DNA of 64,000 bases from Fulvivirga sediminis (GTDB taxonomy: Bacteria; Bacteroidota; Bacteroidia; Cytophagales; Cyclobacteriaceae): positions 434,001 through 498,000 of the forward strand of contig NZ_JAESIY010000003.1 in the NCBI RefSeq assembly GCF_016757215.1, given 5' to 3'. Position numbers and translations under genes: made by a program. Positions 62,966 to 64,000 of this stretch are shown here, one piece after another. Every line of letters starts with the position of its first letter. Within the stretch, counting starts at the first letter, position 1. Under the pieces are notes generated by a model. It did no database searches, was not told the origin of the DNA, and saw only the letters and a list, made by a program, of their open reading frames with translations.

Positions 62966-63658
62966 ATGAAAGAAGTAATTAAAATAAGTTTATTGTTGAT
63001 CATTATCAGTTGTTCTAGGCAGAAGGTTGATAATACTAAGACAACATATTTTTATTTGGACGAAGCTTTGGCACAATGTGATAAAGTTAAAAGCATATCT
63101 CTTATAGATCGTCAATTAACGAAAGTTCCTGACGATATCTTTAAATTATCTAATTTAATTTGGCTTGATCTTCAGTTTAATAAAATAGTTGAAATCAACA
63201 GTGACATTTGTTCGTTGAGAAATGTTGAAATTTTAAAATTAACAAAGAATTTAATCAAAAATTTCGAGGCTGTTACATGCCTAACTAGTTTAAGAAAACT
63301 TGATGTTCGAAATAACAAACTTATTCAAGTTCCTGATTCAATTGACAATTTGAAATTACTAGAAGATTTAAATTTGAGTAATAATCCAGATCTCGGAGGC
63401 CTCGATAATTTAGCAGAAATGCAAGTATTAAAAGAACTGAGAATAAGTAATATTGGGTTGAAACAATTTCCTCAAGGCCTGACATCAATTGAAACATTAG
63501 AACATTTGGATATTTCATTTAATGAAATAGATAGTGTACCTGAAGATATTGGAAGGTTAAAGAATTTGAAATATCTAATTATTGAATCAACCAATATCAA
63601 TAAAGAAACGATAGATAAATTAAAAGATATGTTACCTAATACAATAATAGCAGAATAA
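62966..63658 (+). CDS. leucine-rich-repeat lipoprotein
   Basis: 230 aa. Lipobox IIISC (Cys16). From about residue 40 to the end it is a run of leucine-rich repeats of 22-23 residues (LxxLxLxxNxLxxIPxxI pattern: LSNLIWLDLQFNKIVEI, LTSLRKLDVRNNKLIQV, and so on), about eight repeats, giving a curved binding surface. No catalytic motif. Such surface or periplasmic LRR lipoproteins bind proteins or glycans. It stands alone after the GH97 gene, with REP-like hairpins on both sides. Confidence 0.82.
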   Translation: MKEVIKISLLLIIISCSRQKVDNTKTTYFYLDEALAQCDKVKSISLIDRQLTKVPDDIFKLSNLIWLDLQFNKIVEINSDICSLRNVEILKLTKNLIKNFEAVTCLTSLRKLDVRNNKLIQVPDSIDNLKLLEDLNLSNNPDLGGLDNLAEMQVLKELRISNIGLKQFPQGLTSIETLEHLDISFNEIDSVPEDIGRLKNLKYLIIESTNINKETIDKLKDMLPNTIIAE

Positions 63659-64000
63659 GTACATTCTTCGTTCCCGCCATGCTTTGCATGGTGGGGTGTT
63701 GTAATAAAATAAGTGGAAGTATGAGTCTATTATGTACAGGCAGTTTTTCGTGAATACAAGTTTGACCTTAAAGAAAGGAATTTGAGCGGACGCTCAAGTA
63801 ATATATGGCTCGTAGCGGATGCTACGACCAGTTAGGAGAAGGTTAGAAGATATTGAGAACTTGGACACTGACACCAAACAAGCCCGGTTTGCCGTTATCG
63901 ATACTTTTTTAAGAGATTCTAAAGCTAGAAAAGCTTATTCCTGAACTATGGATGACTCAATAAAACAGCTCAAAGAGACCTTGATTGAAAAAGGGATTGA
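63659..64000. other. right-end region with hairpins and possible small ORFs
   Basis: Contains a stem at 63677-63691 (CCATGC-TTT-GCATGG, extended to about 63673-63695 by CCC/GGG with one G-T), then two REP-like palindromes. A 41-codon ORF (63819-63944) starts inside the second palindrome and ends 3 nt before an ATG at 63948 that opens a frame (MDDSIKQLKET) running off the window; this frame may be the start of a real gene. Confidence 0.45.
63782..63826. repeat. pair of REP-like palindromes
   Basis: TTGAGCG-GA-CGCTCAA (about 63783-63798) and CGTAGC-GGAT-GCTACG (63811-63826), 12 bp apart. Similar AGCGGAYGCT palindromes recur in Bacteroidota intergenic regions, often linked to REP-associated transposases, none of which is in the window. 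Confidence 0.6.

Overview
The window looks like chromosomal DNA of a Bacteroidota bacterium, most likely a Cytophagales-type (Fulvivirga/Marivirga-like) marine or soil organism. This is inferred from the low GC content, a TonB receptor with an N-terminal carboxypeptidase-like domain, a PorE-like OmpA protein, bacillithiol synthesis (bshB1), many short Cys-lipoproteins, the absence of Shine-Dalgarno sites, and several promoters of the Bacteroidota form TTG-N18..21-TAnnTTTG. No rRNA, tRNA, prophage or transposase gene was seen.

Layout. 1-5.6 kb: a GH31 alpha-glucosidase running off the left edge, a eukaryote-type (GT3) glycogen synthase and a DUF4301 protein. 5.6-15.5 kb: a PorE-like envelope protein, an NlpC/P60 hydrolase, an alpha/beta hydrolase broken by one in-frame stop, a TonB receptor, and a translationally coupled exonuclease/DUF294 pair. 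15.7-24.3 kb: a fused trehalose-6-phosphate synthase/phosphatase, then an overlapping operon pfkA - BadF-type sugar kinase - ROK glucokinase - GH15 hydrolase, transcribed divergently from a NUDIX/winged-helix regulator whose probable operator lies inside the pfkA promoter, and then methylglyoxal synthase. With the first genes this forms a storage-sugar (glycogen/trehalose) to glycolysis island. 24.4-35.6 kb: mixed housekeeping and envelope genes (VWA, pirin, DprE1-like oxidase, M23 peptidase, Bcp, FAH, M48, BshB1, YihY). 35.9-41.3 kb: a hybrid histidine kinase and a membrane GAF/PAS sensor without an output domain.

41.4-51.4 kb: a CRISPR-Cas locus. A leader and an array of 56 repeats (30 nt, 55 spacers, the last repeat truncated) are followed on the same strand by cas6, cas5, cas3, a divergent large-subunit gene and cas7. 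The interference set looks intact, but no cas1, cas2 or cas4 is in the window. The array is unusually rich in duplicated spacers (seven pairs). 51.5-53.5 kb holds three copies of a non-coding repeat of about 345 bp, two in tandem and one on the far side of a small lipoprotein gene.

53.6-59.4 kb: a metal-related operon with two MbnP-type lipoproteins, two MbnH-type di-haem peroxidases, a putative outer-membrane barrel with an N-terminal CxxCxC motif and two small proteins, preceded by a structured intergenic region. 59.4-60.6 kb: an Rrf2 regulator and an NAD(P)-binding reductase, each preceded by the same 19-bp near-palindromic operator. 60.7-64 kb: a GH97 glycosidase, a leucine-rich-repeat lipoprotein and REP-like hairpins.

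Main items to follow up: the adaptation-less CRISPR locus with its duplicated and variant spacers; the duplicated MbnP/MbnH operon with its structured leader; the three sequence-defined regulatory sites (NUDIX operator, Rrf2 operator pair, 24-bp palindrome at pirin); and the nonsense-disrupted hydrolase.
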